NCBI RefSeq assembly: GCF_902497875.1
Contig: NZ_CABVHY010000002.1
Location: 248,001-312,000, forward strand
Source of the DNA: Pseudomonas fluorescens
GTDB taxonomy: Bacteria; Pseudomonadota; Gammaproteobacteria; Pseudomonadales; Pseudomonadaceae
DNA length: 64,000 nucleotides
Reading direction: 5' to 3'
Shown: one piece after another, positions 1-7,945 of the stretch
How the letters are laid out: each line of letters starts with the position of its first letter
How positions within the stretch are numbered: the stretch's first letter is position 1
The notes under the pieces: generated by a model
The model's input: only the letters and a program-made list of their open reading frames with translations
What the model was told of the DNA's origin: nothing
The model's database searches: none
Position numbers and translations under genes: made by a program

Positions 1-2
1 CC

Positions 3-401
3 ACGGGCACTTACAGCAAGGTGCCGGGCGAGGACGATGCCAGCATCGCCAAAGGGATAACGGGCTATAAGGGCCGCGTGCACGTGAATTTCGCCGCACC
101 GATCTGCGAACTGTTCGAAGACACCAAGCAACTGGCGATCGAAATGGACCGGCAGATTCTGGGTGGCTACCGGTTGTTTCCGGTGCACTATCTCGCGTAC
201 GCACAATGGAGCGACGCCAACCCGCAATTGCAGGTGCCGCTCGCTGCCGACCTGTTCCCGGCCGAGGAGCTGGCCACAGCCCAGGAAGAATGGCAACGCC
301 GCCTGGACGCCTGTCCGGTCGAGCATCGGCCGTTTATGGTCAAGCAATACGCAACACCGGTACGTAATCAGTATTTGGTGAAGGCGGGGTTGCTGCGCTG
401 A
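3..401 (+). CDS. C-terminal part of a probable 1-acyl-glycerol-3-phosphate acyltransferase-family protein (partial)
   Basis: Open from the window edge with no start codon visible; only about the last 132 residues are present. The tail contains a beta-strand-like segment (GRVHVNFAAPI) and ends in QYLVKAGLLR. It resembles the C-terminus of the large Pseudomonas 1-acyl-sn-glycerol-3-phosphate acyltransferase-family proteins, whose phosphate-acyltransferase core would lie upstream of the window. None of the HX4D catalytic motif can be seen, so the family call rests on tail resemblance from memory. A strong intrinsic terminator follows 20 bases after the stop, so this is the last gene of its transcript. 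Confidence 0.5.
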   Translation, partial: TGTYSKVPGEDDASIAKGITGYKGRVHVNFAAPICELFEDTKQLAIEMDRQILGGYRLFPVHYLAYAQWSDANPQLQVPLAADLFPAEELATAQEEWQRRLDACPVEHRPFMVKQYATPVRNQYLVKAGLLR

Positions 402-421
402 GGCGTGACTGAGTACGACAA

Positions 422-446
422 CGGCGCCCTTGGGCGCCGTTTTTTT
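422..446 (+). terminator. Intrinsic terminator of the acyltransferase-like gene
   Basis: Eight-base-pair GC stem CGGCGCCC / GGGCGCCG with a TT loop, followed by seven T residues. Confidence 0.9.
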
Positions 447-493
447 GTCTCGAATCTTCAGCCTGGCGGATCCCCTGTGGCAACGGGGTTTAC

Positions 494-626
494 TGTGGCG
501 AGGGGGCTTGCCCCCGCTGGGGCGCGTAGCGGCCCTAAAACCTGCAAGCGCGTTGTATCAGGCGCACCGCATGCTCCGACTTTACGACTGCTTCGCAGCC
601 GAGCGGGGGCAAGCCCCCTCGCCACA
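494..626. repeat. REPIN, TGTGGCGAGGGGGCTTGC family (inverted pair)
   Basis: A REP-like unit TGTGGCGAGGGGGCTTGC at 494 is repeated in inverted orientation at 603-626, enclosing about 85 bases. Each unit is itself a small hairpin (GGGGGCTTGCCCCC). Other copies of this family lie at 1372-1480 and, as a single hairpin, at 17931-17965. Such inverted REP doublets (REPINs) are usual extragenic elements in P. fluorescens-group genomes and depend on RAYT transposases elsewhere in the genome. Confidence 0.85.
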
Positions 627-660
627 GGTTCTGCGTTCGGCGATACATTCCTGCCTCTGG

Positions 661-1032
661 CTAAACCTTCACCGCACACTCGCGATCCATCATTTTTTCG
701 ACCAACAACAACCCCAACTCCATCAGACTGTAGATCGCCAGGGCCAGGTTGCGTTGTTTGCCTTCCAGATCATCGGAAAGATCCAGGGTCAGCGTGCTGG
801 CCGAACAGAAGGTTTCGTAGGTATGGGCCATCAAGGCTTCGGCGTTGATGTCCGGGGCGACGGTGAAGAACTGGTTTGGACGCTCGTTGCTGGAAGGCGG
901 CTTGTCTGGTGGCGGTGGCGTCAGGTAGTGATCGAGGGCTCGGTAGGCGGCCGCGTGGAGCTTTTTTGAATCGAAGGATTCGTAGGGCGAAACGTTTGGG
1001 ATTTCGGGTGGGTTGGGGCTGACTTTGAACAT
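661..1032 (-). CDS. DUF6124 family protein
   Basis: 123 residues. The N-terminus MFKVSPNPPE...SPYESFDSKKL, a Pro-rich spacer, and a C-terminal helical half with DLSDDLEGKQRNLALAIYSLMELG match the small Pseudomonas proteins grouped as DUF6124. The function is unknown. There is no signal peptide or membrane segment; the second half looks like one or two amphipathic helices, which suggests a small oligomerising protein. The start has a good ribosome-binding site (AAGGAG on the minus strand). It is monocistronic, framed by two REPINs, and preceded by an unusual GC-rich structured leader (see 1051-1236). Confidence 0.75.
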   Translation of the reverse strand: MFKVSPNPPEIPNVSPYESFDSKKLHAAAYRALDHYLTPPPPDKPPSSNERPNQFFTVAPDINAEALMAHTYETFCSASTLTLDLSDDLEGKQRNLALAIYSLMELGLLLVEKMMDRECAVKV

Positions 1033-1050
1033 TCGCTAAACTCCTTGAGT

Positions 1051-1236
1051 GGGGCCGCCACCACCTCGCGACTAAACGAAGGGGTGGCGGCTGTACGCAG
1101 GTTAGTCGACCGGGGAGTTCAGCAATACCGGCGCGCCGAAGCGCCCTGCGCACAGCCACCATTGAGTTCAGGGATGGGGAATACCTGACTGAGCGGAGCT
1201 GATACACCTTGCTAACAACCACGGGCGACTAAACCC
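1051..1236 (-). promoter_or_regulatory. Structured leader upstream of the DUF6124 gene
   Basis: Read on the minus strand, the 200 bases before the start hold several pairings. GGTTTAGTCGCC (1235-1224) can pair with GGTCGACTAACC (1113-1102). A GGCGC-UUCG-GCGC type hairpin lies near 1125-1145. GCCGCCACC / GGTGGCGGC (1083-1091 with 1054-1062) forms a 9-bp stem just above the ribosome-binding site. The TTTAGTCGC motif occurs twice (near 1226-1234 and 1068-1076). This looks like a folded 5' UTR or cis-regulatory RNA; no ligand can be named. Confidence 0.4.
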
Positions 1237-1371
1237 GATCGCTGATGGGCAGCGACTGGAGAACCTTAGTGGCGCGGGGCAAGGTGCACAAGCCGGCGAA
1301 TTCTGGAGGATTTGTAGGCAGCGGCGCAAGGCGTTGTAGTCAGTGGAGCGTGACGCTCACTTTAATCGCAC

Positions 1372-1480
1372 CGTGGCGAGGGAGCTTGCTCCCGCCGGCT
1401 GCTGCGTTTTATCTGAATAATCGTGGTGGCAGGTTTTAGGGCCGCTTCGCGACCCAGCGGGAGCAAGCTCCCTCGCCACA
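1372..1480. repeat. REPIN, GTGGCGAGGGAGCTTGCTCCC family (inverted pair)
   Basis: GTGGCGAGGGAGCTTGCTCC at 1373-1392 is repeated inverted at 1457-1480, about 60 bases apart. Same family as 494-626. Confidence 0.85.
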
Positions 1481-1490
1481 GAGTCCCGGC

Positions 1491-1778
1491 TCAGATCCAG
1501 GTACTGACCCACGACACCAGCAGCCCCAAGCCCAGGCAGGCGAAGCCGAAGCAATAGAAAAACCGGTTCTTGCGTAAGGTCGCAACATCCAGCAGCAGGA
1601 TGGGCTGGTCGATAGTGCGCTTCTGGCTTTGCGCCTCGAGGCTGGCCAGGGCGCGTTGCTCTCGACGACGGGTCGCATGCAGCAACCAACCGCCAGGGCA
1701 GGCAAACAGCAAGGCCAGGATATTCACCAGTTTCGCGGGGTGGGCGTTGAACATGGACACAATCAGTTGCAGCGACAT
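1491..1778 (-). CDS. Small two-helix membrane protein, conserved Pseudomonas hypothetical
   Basis: 95 residues from ATG 1778, chosen over an in-frame start at 1820 because GAGG lies 8 bases upstream (CGAGGTTCCCG-ATG). Two hydrophobic segments are clear: residues about 18-33 (NILALLFACPGGWLL) and about 77-93 (FFYCFGFACLGLGLLVSW), separated by a basic, helical loop (ATRRREQRALASLEAQSQKR). Most likely an inner-membrane protein with a cytoplasmic loop. No domain is recognised. Confidence 0.6.
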   Translation of the reverse strand: MSLQLIVSMFNAHPAKLVNILALLFACPGGWLLHATRRREQRALASLEAQSQKRTIDQPILLLDVATLRKNRFFYCFGFACLGLGLLVSWVSTWI

Positions 1779-1973
1779 CGGGAACCTCGAGTAAAACATG
1801 CCGTAGGGGCTATCGAACAAGCAGCCGCGGCGCGGATTCTACCGAAAGCGCTGACCCATGCCCTAGCCTATTCGACCAACGAGCGACCCATTCGCCGATT
1901 AATTTATCCGGTCACGCTTTCGTCATTTAAACAAGCCAGTCTGTTGCCCCTCGAAACCGACACGGAGTTTGTC

Positions 1974-2180
1974 ATGCTGCATGCAGAAAACCAGGATCGC
2001 CTTTATCTGATCTCCCCCAGCGACGAACAGGAAGCCCTGATTGGCGGCCTGGCCTTCAACGTTCAGGACCGTCACTGGCTGGTGTATTGCGCCCTCGGTG
2101 GCCATCAGCATGCCGACCTGCCCGAGACTGACTTGCTGACCGGGGTGAGCATGCTCGACTTCTATGTCCAAGCGGCCTGA
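1974..2180 (+). CDS. Small conserved Pseudomonas hypothetical protein
   Basis: 68 residues, starting at ATG 1974 with GGAG 7-10 bases upstream. The sequence (MLHAENQDRLYLIS...ALGGHQHADLPETD) is acidic and soluble. An in-frame open stretch reaches back to 1629 but crosses the upstream region without a better start. A bidirectional terminator follows directly. The family is not recognised beyond being typical of small Pseudomonas orphan genes. Confidence 0.55.
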   Translation: MLHAENQDRLYLISPSDEQEALIGGLAFNVQDRHWLVYCALGGHQHADLPETDLLTGVSMLDFYVQAA

Positions 2181-2197
2181 ATTCAGGGAGCCATGAA

Positions 2198-2231
2198 AAA
2201 GCCCGGCTTCATCACTGAAGCCGGGCTTTTG
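2198..2231. terminator. Bidirectional intrinsic terminator
   Basis: Twelve-base-pair stem AGCCCGGCTTCA / TGAAGCCGGGCT with a 4-base loop, A-rich on the left and T-rich on the right. It can end the small plus-strand gene at 1974 and the minus-strand yajG-like gene at 2306. Confidence 0.9.
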
Positions 2232-2261
2232 TGTTTAAGCAGCGTGCCGACAGGATCGAAA

Positions 2262-2296
2262 ATCAAAAGATCGCAGCCTGCGGCAGCTCCTACACA
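2262..2296. repeat. Single REP-like unit, AGATCGCAGCCTNCGGCAGCTCC family
   Basis: AAAAGATCGCAGCCTGCGGC followed by AGCTCCTACA. Same unit as the perfect inverted pair at 5812-5894 and the degenerate pair at 23426-23518. Confidence 0.75.
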
Positions 2297-2305
2297 GAGC
2301 CAACA

Positions 2306-2896
2306 TTATTGGCTGAGGATCTGACCGATGGTCGGGTCCTTGAACAGTCGGGTCAGGGCATCGCTCAGCACATCACTGACCAGCTTGGTGTTGGTTTCCT
2401 GGTTCGGCGCCATGCCGAAGCGCTGGTCCAGGGACGCGCCGTAACGGCCGCTGTAGCGACGGTTGGCGTTCGACACGTCGGAACGGAAGGTCGCGCCGAT
2501 AGTCGCTTCGGTCACGTACATGCCTTGTTTAGGCGACTGATACTTCAGTTCGACCAGGGTCACGGTCACTTGCGGAGCGTTCAGCGCATTCTGGCTCGGA
2601 GTGAACCCCAGCAGGCGCACGGCGGCTTCGGCCTGGGCTTGCAGCTTGGGCACGATGTCGGCGCTGGCGACGCTGATGGCGCTGGTTTCAGGGTACAGAC
2701 CGCCACGGGTCCCCAAGGTTGGCGACGGACGACCGTCGACCACTTTCACCACTACCGGCTGGCCTTGGCCCACAGGCGCGAGTTGCGCCAAGAGTTTCGG
2801 TTGCGGGCTGAGTTGTTGCGGGCTGTGGGCGCAGCCGACCAGCGTCAAGCTGGTCACAGTGATCAAACCGAACAACAGGCGTTGCAACATGCTCAT
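2306..2896 (-). CDS. yajG: YajG-family outer-membrane lipoprotein
   Basis: 196 residues. A lipoprotein signal peptide with lipobox LVGC places the acylated cysteine at residue 22. The mature part carries the YajG-type pattern: Pro/Gln-rich spacer, then VVVKVVDGRPSPTLGTRGG, alternating beta-strand segments, and a conserved C-terminal helix (LVSDVLSDALTRLFKD). YajG is an uncharacterised lipoprotein, in enterobacteria next to ampG. No operon partner is seen here; the next gene upstream is on the other strand. The family call is good, the function unknown. Confidence 0.8.
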   Translation of the reverse strand: MSMLQRLLFGLITVTSLTLVGCAHSPQQLSPQPKLLAQLAPVGQGQPVVVKVVDGRPSPTLGTRGGLYPETSAISVASADIVPKLQAQAEAAVRLLGFTPSQNALNAPQVTVTLVELKYQSPKQGMYVTEATIGATFRSDVSNANRRYSGRYGASLDQRFGMAPNQETNTKLVSDVLSDALTRLFKDPTIGQILSQ

Positions 2897-2955
2897 CTCT
2901 CCAGAATCAGGTACAAACAGGCGCGCAGTATAGCGGTGGGCCAGTGCTGCGAACC

Positions 2956-3113
2956 AGTGGCCTGTACGGCTAGTTCGTTAGCTCAAATTCGGATGCCAGA
3001 AGTCCATAGTCAAGGCGCTGTGACGAGTCATAGCCCGTTATGGCGAGAAACAGCAACGCAGGATAGGGGCTCGGCAACGAAGTTGACTAACAGAACTAGC
3101 CATACAGGCCACT
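2956..3113. repeat. MITE-like element with about 30-bp imperfect terminal inverted repeats
   Basis: AGTGGCCTGTACGGCTAGTT at 2956 and its near-complement ending ...CATACAGGCCACT at 3113 form about 30-bp inverted repeats (roughly four differences) around about 96 bases. The interior has no open reading frame. The unit is unlike the REP families in this window. It lies between yajG and the small gene at 3253. No clear target duplication can be read at the edges. The rest of the 2897-3252 gap holds nothing else I can name. Confidence 0.45.
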
Positions 3114-3252
3114 ACCCTTACGCAACACTTGCTCAAACGTCTGACCCGGGCGCTGCGGGCGGGCTGCTGTCACACAGCCGTCACAGCTTTTACATCGGTC
3201 TGTCATGCCTGGCTGGCAACCTTCGACTCAGTCACCCAGCAGGTACTCCGCC

Positions 3253-3486
3253 ATGCGCTTTCTCCGGTCCTTGTTCGCTCCACGCCAGCAATACCGCAGC
3301 TTTGCCTTGCTCGACCACAAGGGTTGCTGCCAGGCATTCAAGCACTGCTGCCTGCCGCCGATGGGCGACGGCTGGGTCGAAATCGAAGAAATTCGCCTCA
3401 ATTGGCTACAGCGACCACTGCCCGCCGATGCCCGGATCAGCCCGCGCATGCCCCGCTCACGAGCACATTACGCGTTGACCACCTGA
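3253..3486 (+). CDS. Small cysteine-containing hypothetical protein
   Basis: 77 residues from ATG 3253 (MRFLRSLFAPRQQYRSFALLD...). An upstream in-frame ATG at 3205 is less likely because the sequence from MRFL onward looks like a usual Pseudomonas small-protein start. It contains KGCCQAFKHCC, a close pair of double cysteines, and GWVEIEEIRLNWL, a short strand-helix pattern. No signal peptide is evident. The function is unknown. It is probably monocistronic; the ribosome-binding site is only moderate. Confidence 0.5.
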   Translation: MRFLRSLFAPRQQYRSFALLDHKGCCQAFKHCCLPPMGDGWVEIEEIRLNWLQRPLPADARISPRMPRSRAHYALTT

Positions 3487-4226
3487 CCAAACGGCTAATA
3501 AAAGTCATTTAACAAGACCATTTCCATGCGTTTCTTCGCTACAATCTCCCCCCGATTATAAGGACGTCTCCTGATCGGGCCTCGCAGCATCGCTAATGCG
3601 CTTGCATTAGCTCCCCGCACCGCCCACAGAGAGCCGCCCACACAGATCGAGTGAAGCTGGCGCGCTTGCTGTTTTTCCTGCAAACCACCACTTTTCGCGA
3701 ATCTGCCAGAGCTGCCATTGCGCTCGGTCACTGAGTTGTTTGCCCGTTTTGCCTGTCATGTATCCCATGACGGCAGTTAACCTCGGGCCCGGTGCCAGGC
3801 TGGGGCAGCCCTTTTTGAGGTTCACGTCTTCAAAAGAGCGTGAAAAAACGGGTTTTCACAACTTCACAAGAGTGTGGCGAGCAAATGAATAGTTTTGCGT
3901 CTGAAAATGCACTATTAGCGTCTGAAACAGCCCAACTACACGGGACCGAGCACTCCTCAAGAACTGGAGCCTGAAGCCTGTCCGCTACGGATTTGGTTGC
4001 ACAAACGGACGCCTAGACCATAAGTCGAATTGCCTGCGGCGCGCTGAAGTGAGTTCATACGAGCTTTGGGCCGGTTGGTAGCGTCCGTCGACGTTGCGAA
4101 AAATTGCGAAGATTCGGACATGGCGATCCTGGCCATGGGTGACCTGGGGCTTTATTTGAAGCATGCCCTGTAACTCCTGGCAGCTATGCCGTCAATTTGG
4201 TGCTGCAGATTTTGGAGACGCGTTAA
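3487..4226 (+). promoter_or_regulatory. 740-base non-coding stretch upstream of mqo
   Basis: No convincing reading frame on either strand. It holds a perfect hairpin GCTAATGC-GCTT-GCATTAGC (3592-3611), a pair of GCGTCTGAAA direct repeats at about 3898 and 3918, and a potential stem GTCCG...CGGAC near 3978-4010. The ribosome-binding site before mqo is GGAGACG at 4214-4220. The promoter of mqo must lie in this stretch but cannot be fixed; a small RNA could also be encoded here. Confidence 0.4.
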
Positions 4227-5735
4227 ATGGCGCATAACGAAGCAGTCGACGTGGTATTGGTTGGGGCAGGCATCATGAGTGCCACCCTCGCTGTACTGCT
4301 CAAAGAGCTCGACCCCGCGATCAAGCTGGAAGTCGTCGAGCTGATGGATTCGGGTGCCGCGGAGAGTTCCAACCCGTGGAACAACGCCGGTACCGGTCAC
4401 GCCGGGCTGTGTGAGCTGAATTACACGCCCCAGGCCGCGGATGGTTCCGTCGATATCAAGAAAGCCGTGCACATCAACACCCAGTTCGAGGTGTCGAAGC
4501 AGTTTTGGTCCTATCTGACCAAAAAAAGCACGTTCGGCTCCTCGAAAACTTTCATCGCCCCGGTACCGCACCTGAGCTTCGTGCAAGGTGAGAGCGGCGT
4601 TTCGTTCCTGAAAAAGCGCTTCGAGAAGCTGCACAAGCATCACGCTTTCGCGGACATGGAATACACCGAAGACAAGGCGAAAATGGCGGAGTGGATGCCA
4701 TTGATGATGCCGGGGCGTCCGGCTGACGAAATCGTCGCCGCCACCCGTGTGATCAACGGTACCGACGTCAACTTCGGCAACCTGACCAACCAGTTGCTCC
4801 AGCACCTGGCCAGCGCACCCGATGCCCAGGTCAAGTACTGCAAGCGTGTCACCGGCCTCAAGCGTAACAACGGCGGCTGGACCGTCAGCATCAAGGACGT
4901 GAACACCGGCAACTCCCGTGATGTCGATGCCAAGTTCGTCTTCCTCGGTGCTGGCGGCGCGGCCTTGCCGTTGCTGCAGGCTTCGGGCATCGAAGAAAGC
5001 AAAGGCTTCGGCGGTTTCCCGATCAGTGGCCAATGGCTGCGTTGCGACAACCCGGAAGTGGTCAAACACCACCAGGCCAAGGTGTACAGCCAGGCTGCGG
5101 TGGGTTCGCCACCGATGTCGGTACCGCACCTGGACACCCGTGTCGTCGATGGCAAGAAGTCCCTGCTGTTCGGACCTTATGCCGGGTTCACTACCAAGTT
5201 CCTCAAGCACGGCTCGTTCATGGACCTGCCGATGTCGGTTCGCGCCGGCAACATCGGCCCGATGCTGGCCGTGGCCAAAAACAACATGGACTTGACCAAG
5301 TACCTGGTCAGCGAAGTGATGCAGTCGATGGAGCAGCGTCTGGAGTCCCTGCGTCGCTTCTATCCAGAAGCCAAAGCAGAAGACTGGCGCCTGGAAGTGG
5401 CCGGTCAGCGCGTACAGATCATCAAGAAGGATCCGAAGAAAGGCGGCGTTCTGCAGTTCGGTACCGAACTGGTTGCAGCCAAGGACGGTTCGCTGGCGGC
5501 CCTGCTCGGTGCCTCGCCAGGTGCCTCGGTGACCGTTTCGATCATGCTTGAGTTGATCGAACGTTGCTTCCCGGAAAAAACCAAAGGCGTTTGGGCGACC
5601 AAACTCAAGGAAATCTTCCCAGCTCGGGAAAAGGTCCTGGAAACCGACGCTGCGCTGTACCGCAAGCTCAACACGCAGAACAATCTCAGCCTGGAACTGG
5701 TTGAGCCAAGCAGCGAGACCCAAAGCTACGCTTGA
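4227..5735 (+). CDS. mqo: Malate:quinone oxidoreductase
   Basis: 502 residues, full length for Mqo. This FAD-dependent peripheral membrane enzyme oxidises malate to oxaloacetate and passes the electrons to the quinone pool; in Pseudomonas it serves the TCA cycle alongside or instead of NAD malate dehydrogenase. The N-terminal dinucleotide-binding motif [14 protein letters not shown] (residues 8-21) and the family stretches [20 protein letters not shown] and [12 protein letters not shown] are all intact. It is monocistronic between a long leader and a strong terminator. In P. aeruginosa the neighbour PA4640 is mqoB, which fits the position here. Confidence 0.97.
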   Translation: MAHNEAVDVVLVGAGIMSATLAVLLKELDPAIKLEVVELMDSGAAESSNPWNNAGTGHAGLCELNYTPQAADGSVDIKKAVHINTQFEVSKQFWSYLTKKSTFGSSKTFIAPVPHLSFVQGESGVSFLKKRFEKLHKHHAFADMEYTEDKAKMAEWMPLMMPGRPADEIVAATRVINGTDVNFGNLTNQLLQHLASAPDAQVKYCKRVTGLKRNNGGWTVSIKDVNTGNSRDVDAKFVFLGAGGAALPLLQASGIEESKGFGGFPISGQWLRCDNPEVVKHHQAKVYSQAAVGSPPMSVPHLDTRVVDGKKSLLFGPYAGFTTKFLKHGSFMDLPMSVRAGNIGPMLAVAKNNMDLTKYLVSEVMQSMEQRLESLRRFYPEAKAEDWRLEVAGQRVQIIKKDPKKGGVLQFGTELVAAKDGSLAALLGASPGASVTVSIMLELIERCFPEKTKGVWATKLKEIFPAREKVLETDAALYRKLNTQNNLSLELVEPSSETQSYA

Positions 5736-5749
5736 AGTCTTGGCGCATA

Positions 5750-5792
5750 AAAAAACGCCCCGTTCTCCTTGAGAGCGGGGCGTTTTTTTTAG
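5750..5792 (+). terminator. Intrinsic terminator of mqo
   Basis: ACGCCCCG / CGGGGCGT stem flanked by seven A and eight T residues; can act in both directions. Confidence 0.92.
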
Positions 5793-5811
5793 ATCTTCGC
5801 CGACGATAAGA

Positions 5812-5894
5812 AAAAGATCGCAGCCTTCGGCAGCTCCTACAGAAGCCGGTCGTACGCATCCCCCTGTAGGAGCTGCCGAAGGCTGCGATCTTTT
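5812..5894. repeat. Perfect 31-bp inverted repeat, REP-like (AGATCGCAGCC family)
   Basis: Positions 5812-5842 and 5864-5894 are exact inverted copies (AAAAGATCGCAGCCTTCGGC... and its complement) around a 21-base spacer. It stands between the ends of two genes transcribed toward each other. Same family as 2262-2296 and 23426-23518. Confidence 0.85.
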
Positions 5895-5909
5895 GATCTT
5901 GCGTCTATG

Positions 5910-6197
5910 TCAGCCGCGAGCCTTCTGGATCAACTCGATGTACTCGGCCGCATTGCGCTGGTCCTGGATCAACTCCACGAAATCCTTGCCCTGCTCGTCC
6001 TTGCCATCCAGGTTGTAACCGGCTTCGACAAAGAACCCCAGAAAGCGCTGGAAATCGTCGATACGCAGGCCACGGTAGGCCTTGATCAGTTTGTGCAGGG
6101 ACGGCGATGTGGCGTCGACCGGCTCGAAATCGAGGAACAATTTGATCTGCGCATCGCCGATCTCGTCACCAATCACCTGTTTTTTATCTTTACGCAT
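5910..6197 (-). CDS. PA4642-family small protein
   Basis: 95 residues, soluble and highly charged (MRKDKKQVIGDEIGDAQIKLFLDFEP...). Its length, sequence and place beside mqo match the small Pseudomonas protein annotated as PA4642 family. The middle (LHKLIKAYRGLRIDDFQRFLGFFVEAGYNL) looks like two or three helices. The function is unknown. It is followed by a REP pair and lies 63 bases downstream of the periplasmic-protein gene on the same strand, so the two may be co-transcribed. Confidence 0.8.
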   Translation of the reverse strand: MRKDKKQVIGDEIGDAQIKLFLDFEPVDATSPSLHKLIKAYRGLRIDDFQRFLGFFVEAGYNLDGKDEQGKDFVELIQDQRNAAEYIELIQKARG

Positions 6198-6260
6198 TGC
6201 CGACTCCAGCTCGCAGACGTTTCACGGGGCGGGCAGTTTACCCCCCGCCAGCCTCTGCGC

Positions 6261-6746
6261 TCAACGCGCGCGTACGGCCCCGGTGTGCAGATCGGCCCAG
6301 ACATGCCCGTTGGCATAACTCAGGAACTGGCAATAGACCGTGTCATTGCGCAGCAGATCGATGATCACCCGGTACTGGGCCATCGGGTAATACAGGGTGA
6401 GGGTTTTGGTCTTGTCGTCGAATACCGGCTTTTTCAGGCTTTTGCTTTCGCCATCGAAATTGACCAGCACCTGATTGATCGCTGCGCCCTTGTTCAGCGG
6501 CTTGCCCTTCAAACGAATCATCACCGGAGAAGTCACCGGGATCGGCTGCTGGCTGGATTGGCGCTGACTGCCGACCACCACCGAGTATTCGGTGACCTGC
6601 AGCAGCTGTTGCTGCTCAGGTTGGGCGTCACGCAGGGTCAGATCGTCTGGCGGCAGGAACTGCCCGTGCATCGGCGCTGGCGCGGCCTCCAGCGGCAGGC
6701 AGAGTGCCAGCAACACAGCAGCGCAACTGCGAATCAAAAGGCTCAT
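6261..6746 (-). CDS. Exported periplasmic protein, PA4643-like
   Basis: 161 residues from ATG 6746, preceded by GGAG at a good distance; an earlier in-frame ATG at 6803 lacks one and would overlap the next gene. The N-terminus MSLLIRSCAAVLLALCLPLEAAPAP is a signal peptide with a probable cleavage after AAPA. The mature protein is mostly beta: repeated VMIRLKGKPL, TKTLTLYYPM and YRVIIDLLRND segments. It has one cysteine (VYCQFLSYANG). No enzyme motif is seen. Its place between the PA4642-like gene and the cupin gene fits Pseudomonas gene order. Confidence 0.7.
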   Translation of the reverse strand: MSLLIRSCAAVLLALCLPLEAAPAPMHGQFLPPDDLTLRDAQPEQQQLLQVTEYSVVVGSQRQSSQQPIPVTSPVMIRLKGKPLNKGAAINQVLVNFDGESKSLKKPVFDDKTKTLTLYYPMAQYRVIIDLLRNDTVYCQFLSYANGHVWADLHTGAVRAR

Positions 6747-6799
6747 GGTGGGCTCCGGACACATGGCCGAGCACTCTAGCATGGGGCACTGGGCAGCAA

Positions 6800-7273
6800 T
6801 CAATCGAACTGCGCGCGCATCCAGGCCTGATATTCGGCCACGCCTGCCTCACCTTCGCGTGGCGCCCAATGCGCCAACTCGCCCTCGCCCACCGGCCGGT
6901 AAGGCCCGGATTTGCATTCGAACATCAGGCTGTCGGCTTCCAGCACCACCAGGCCGTGGAACACGCCCGGCGGCAAGTCCACGCCCAGGCAATCGCCGCC
7001 TGCCTGCAGCACGCGCTTACTCAGCACCTGACCCGACTCGTCGAAAATCAGCAGGCCGAGGCGGCCCTTGAGAACCAGCAGGGTTTCGGCCTTGTCGGCA
7101 CCCAGATGCCGATGGGGCGGGATGTAGGTCGAGGGTTGCAAGCCCACCGCCATCCGGTGGCACGGCTCTTCCATCTGATGAAAGTTGTGATGCTGCCGGC
7201 CACGAGGGTTGGCCGCGGCTTTCTCGGCCAGTTCGCAGAATAATGATTGGTCGAGAAAGCTCGCGGTTGGCAT
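6800..7273 (-). CDS. WbuC-family cupin-fold metalloprotein
   Basis: 157 residues. The single cupin domain shows both motifs. Motif 1 is IPPHRHLGADKAETLLVLKGRLGLLIFD (residues about 51-78), with the metal-binding His pair and Glu. Motif 2 contains LPPGVFHGLVVLE (about 100-112), with the third His. WbuC-type cupins are small metalloproteins found in O-antigen and housekeeping contexts; no reaction is established. It starts 3 bases after the stop of hpt and probably shares that transcript. Confidence 0.75.
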   Translation of the reverse strand: MPTASFLDQSLFCELAEKAAANPRGRQHHNFHQMEEPCHRMAVGLQPSTYIPPHRHLGADKAETLLVLKGRLGLLIFDESGQVLSKRVLQAGGDCLGVDLPPGVFHGLVVLEADSLMFECKSGPYRPVGEGELAHWAPREGEAGVAEYQAWMRAQFD

Positions 7274-7276
7274 GTC

Positions 7277-7834
7277 TTACATTCCTTTGACGGCGAAAAT
7301 GCCGTTCGCATTGCGCCAGTAGCCTTTGTAATCCATGCCGTAACCGAAGATGTAACGGTCGATGCATGGCAGGCCGACGAAGTCTGCTTTCAGATCAGGG
7401 CGAGCCTTGCGGTCGTGATCTTTGTCGATCAGCACGGCAGTGTGTACGGCGCGAGCGCCGGCGTGTTTGCAGAAGTCGATGATCGCGCCCAGGGTATGAC
7501 CTTCGTCGAGGATGTCGTCGATGATCAGTACGTCACGGTCGATGAACGAGACTTCCGGCTTGGCTTTCCAGAACAGGTCGCCGCCGCTGGTTTCATTGCG
7601 GTAACGGGTGGCGTGCAGGTAGGACGCTTCCAGTGGAAAATCAAGGTGGGTCAGCAGTTTGCCGGAGAAAATCAGCCCACCGTTCATCACACAGAAAACC
7701 ACTGGATTGCGCTCAGCCAGTTGTTCGTTGATTTGCACACCGACACGGGCGATGGCCGCCTCGACTTCAGCTTCGGTGTACAGGCAGTCAGCCTCTCGCA
7801 TGATTTGACGGATATGCTCGAGATCAGCGGACAT
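7277..7834 (-). CDS. hpt: Hypoxanthine-guanine phosphoribosyltransferase
   Basis: 185 residues from ATG 7834, with GGAGAG ahead; the longer in-frame stretch to 7927 would run into the divergent promoter region. It converts hypoxanthine or guanine plus PRPP to IMP or GMP in purine salvage. The PRPP-binding loop DVLIIDDILDEGHTL lies at residues 101-115, and the C-terminal base-binding part FVGLPCIDRYIFGYGMDYKGYWRN is intact. It is divergent from upp, giving a purine/pyrimidine salvage pair, the same order as PA4645-PA4646 of P. aeruginosa. Confidence 0.93.
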   Translation of the reverse strand: MSADLEHIRQIMREADCLYTEAEVEAAIARVGVQINEQLAERNPVVFCVMNGGLIFSGKLLTHLDFPLEASYLHATRYRNETSGGDLFWKAKPEVSFIDRDVLIIDDILDEGHTLGAIIDFCKHAGARAVHTAVLIDKDHDRKARPDLKADFVGLPCIDRYIFGYGMDYKGYWRNANGIFAVKGM

Positions 7835-7945
7835 GGCGCTCTCCAGGGGGTGGCGGGTTCGGAAAAGCGGGCAAAGGTACGCATCCGGCGGAGCCAGATC
7901 AAGCCTTTCTGGACTAACGTACAGCATGTCTATAGGACAACACCC

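Noticed and set aside
494-1480. Repeats as a CRISPR array
   Set aside because: The repeats are inverted doublets with irregular spacing, typical of REPINs; no cas genes are present.
4152-5723. 523-codon open frame antisense to mqo
   Set aside because: High-GC shadow of mqo; no family resemblance and no ribosome-binding site, while mqo is a perfect family match.
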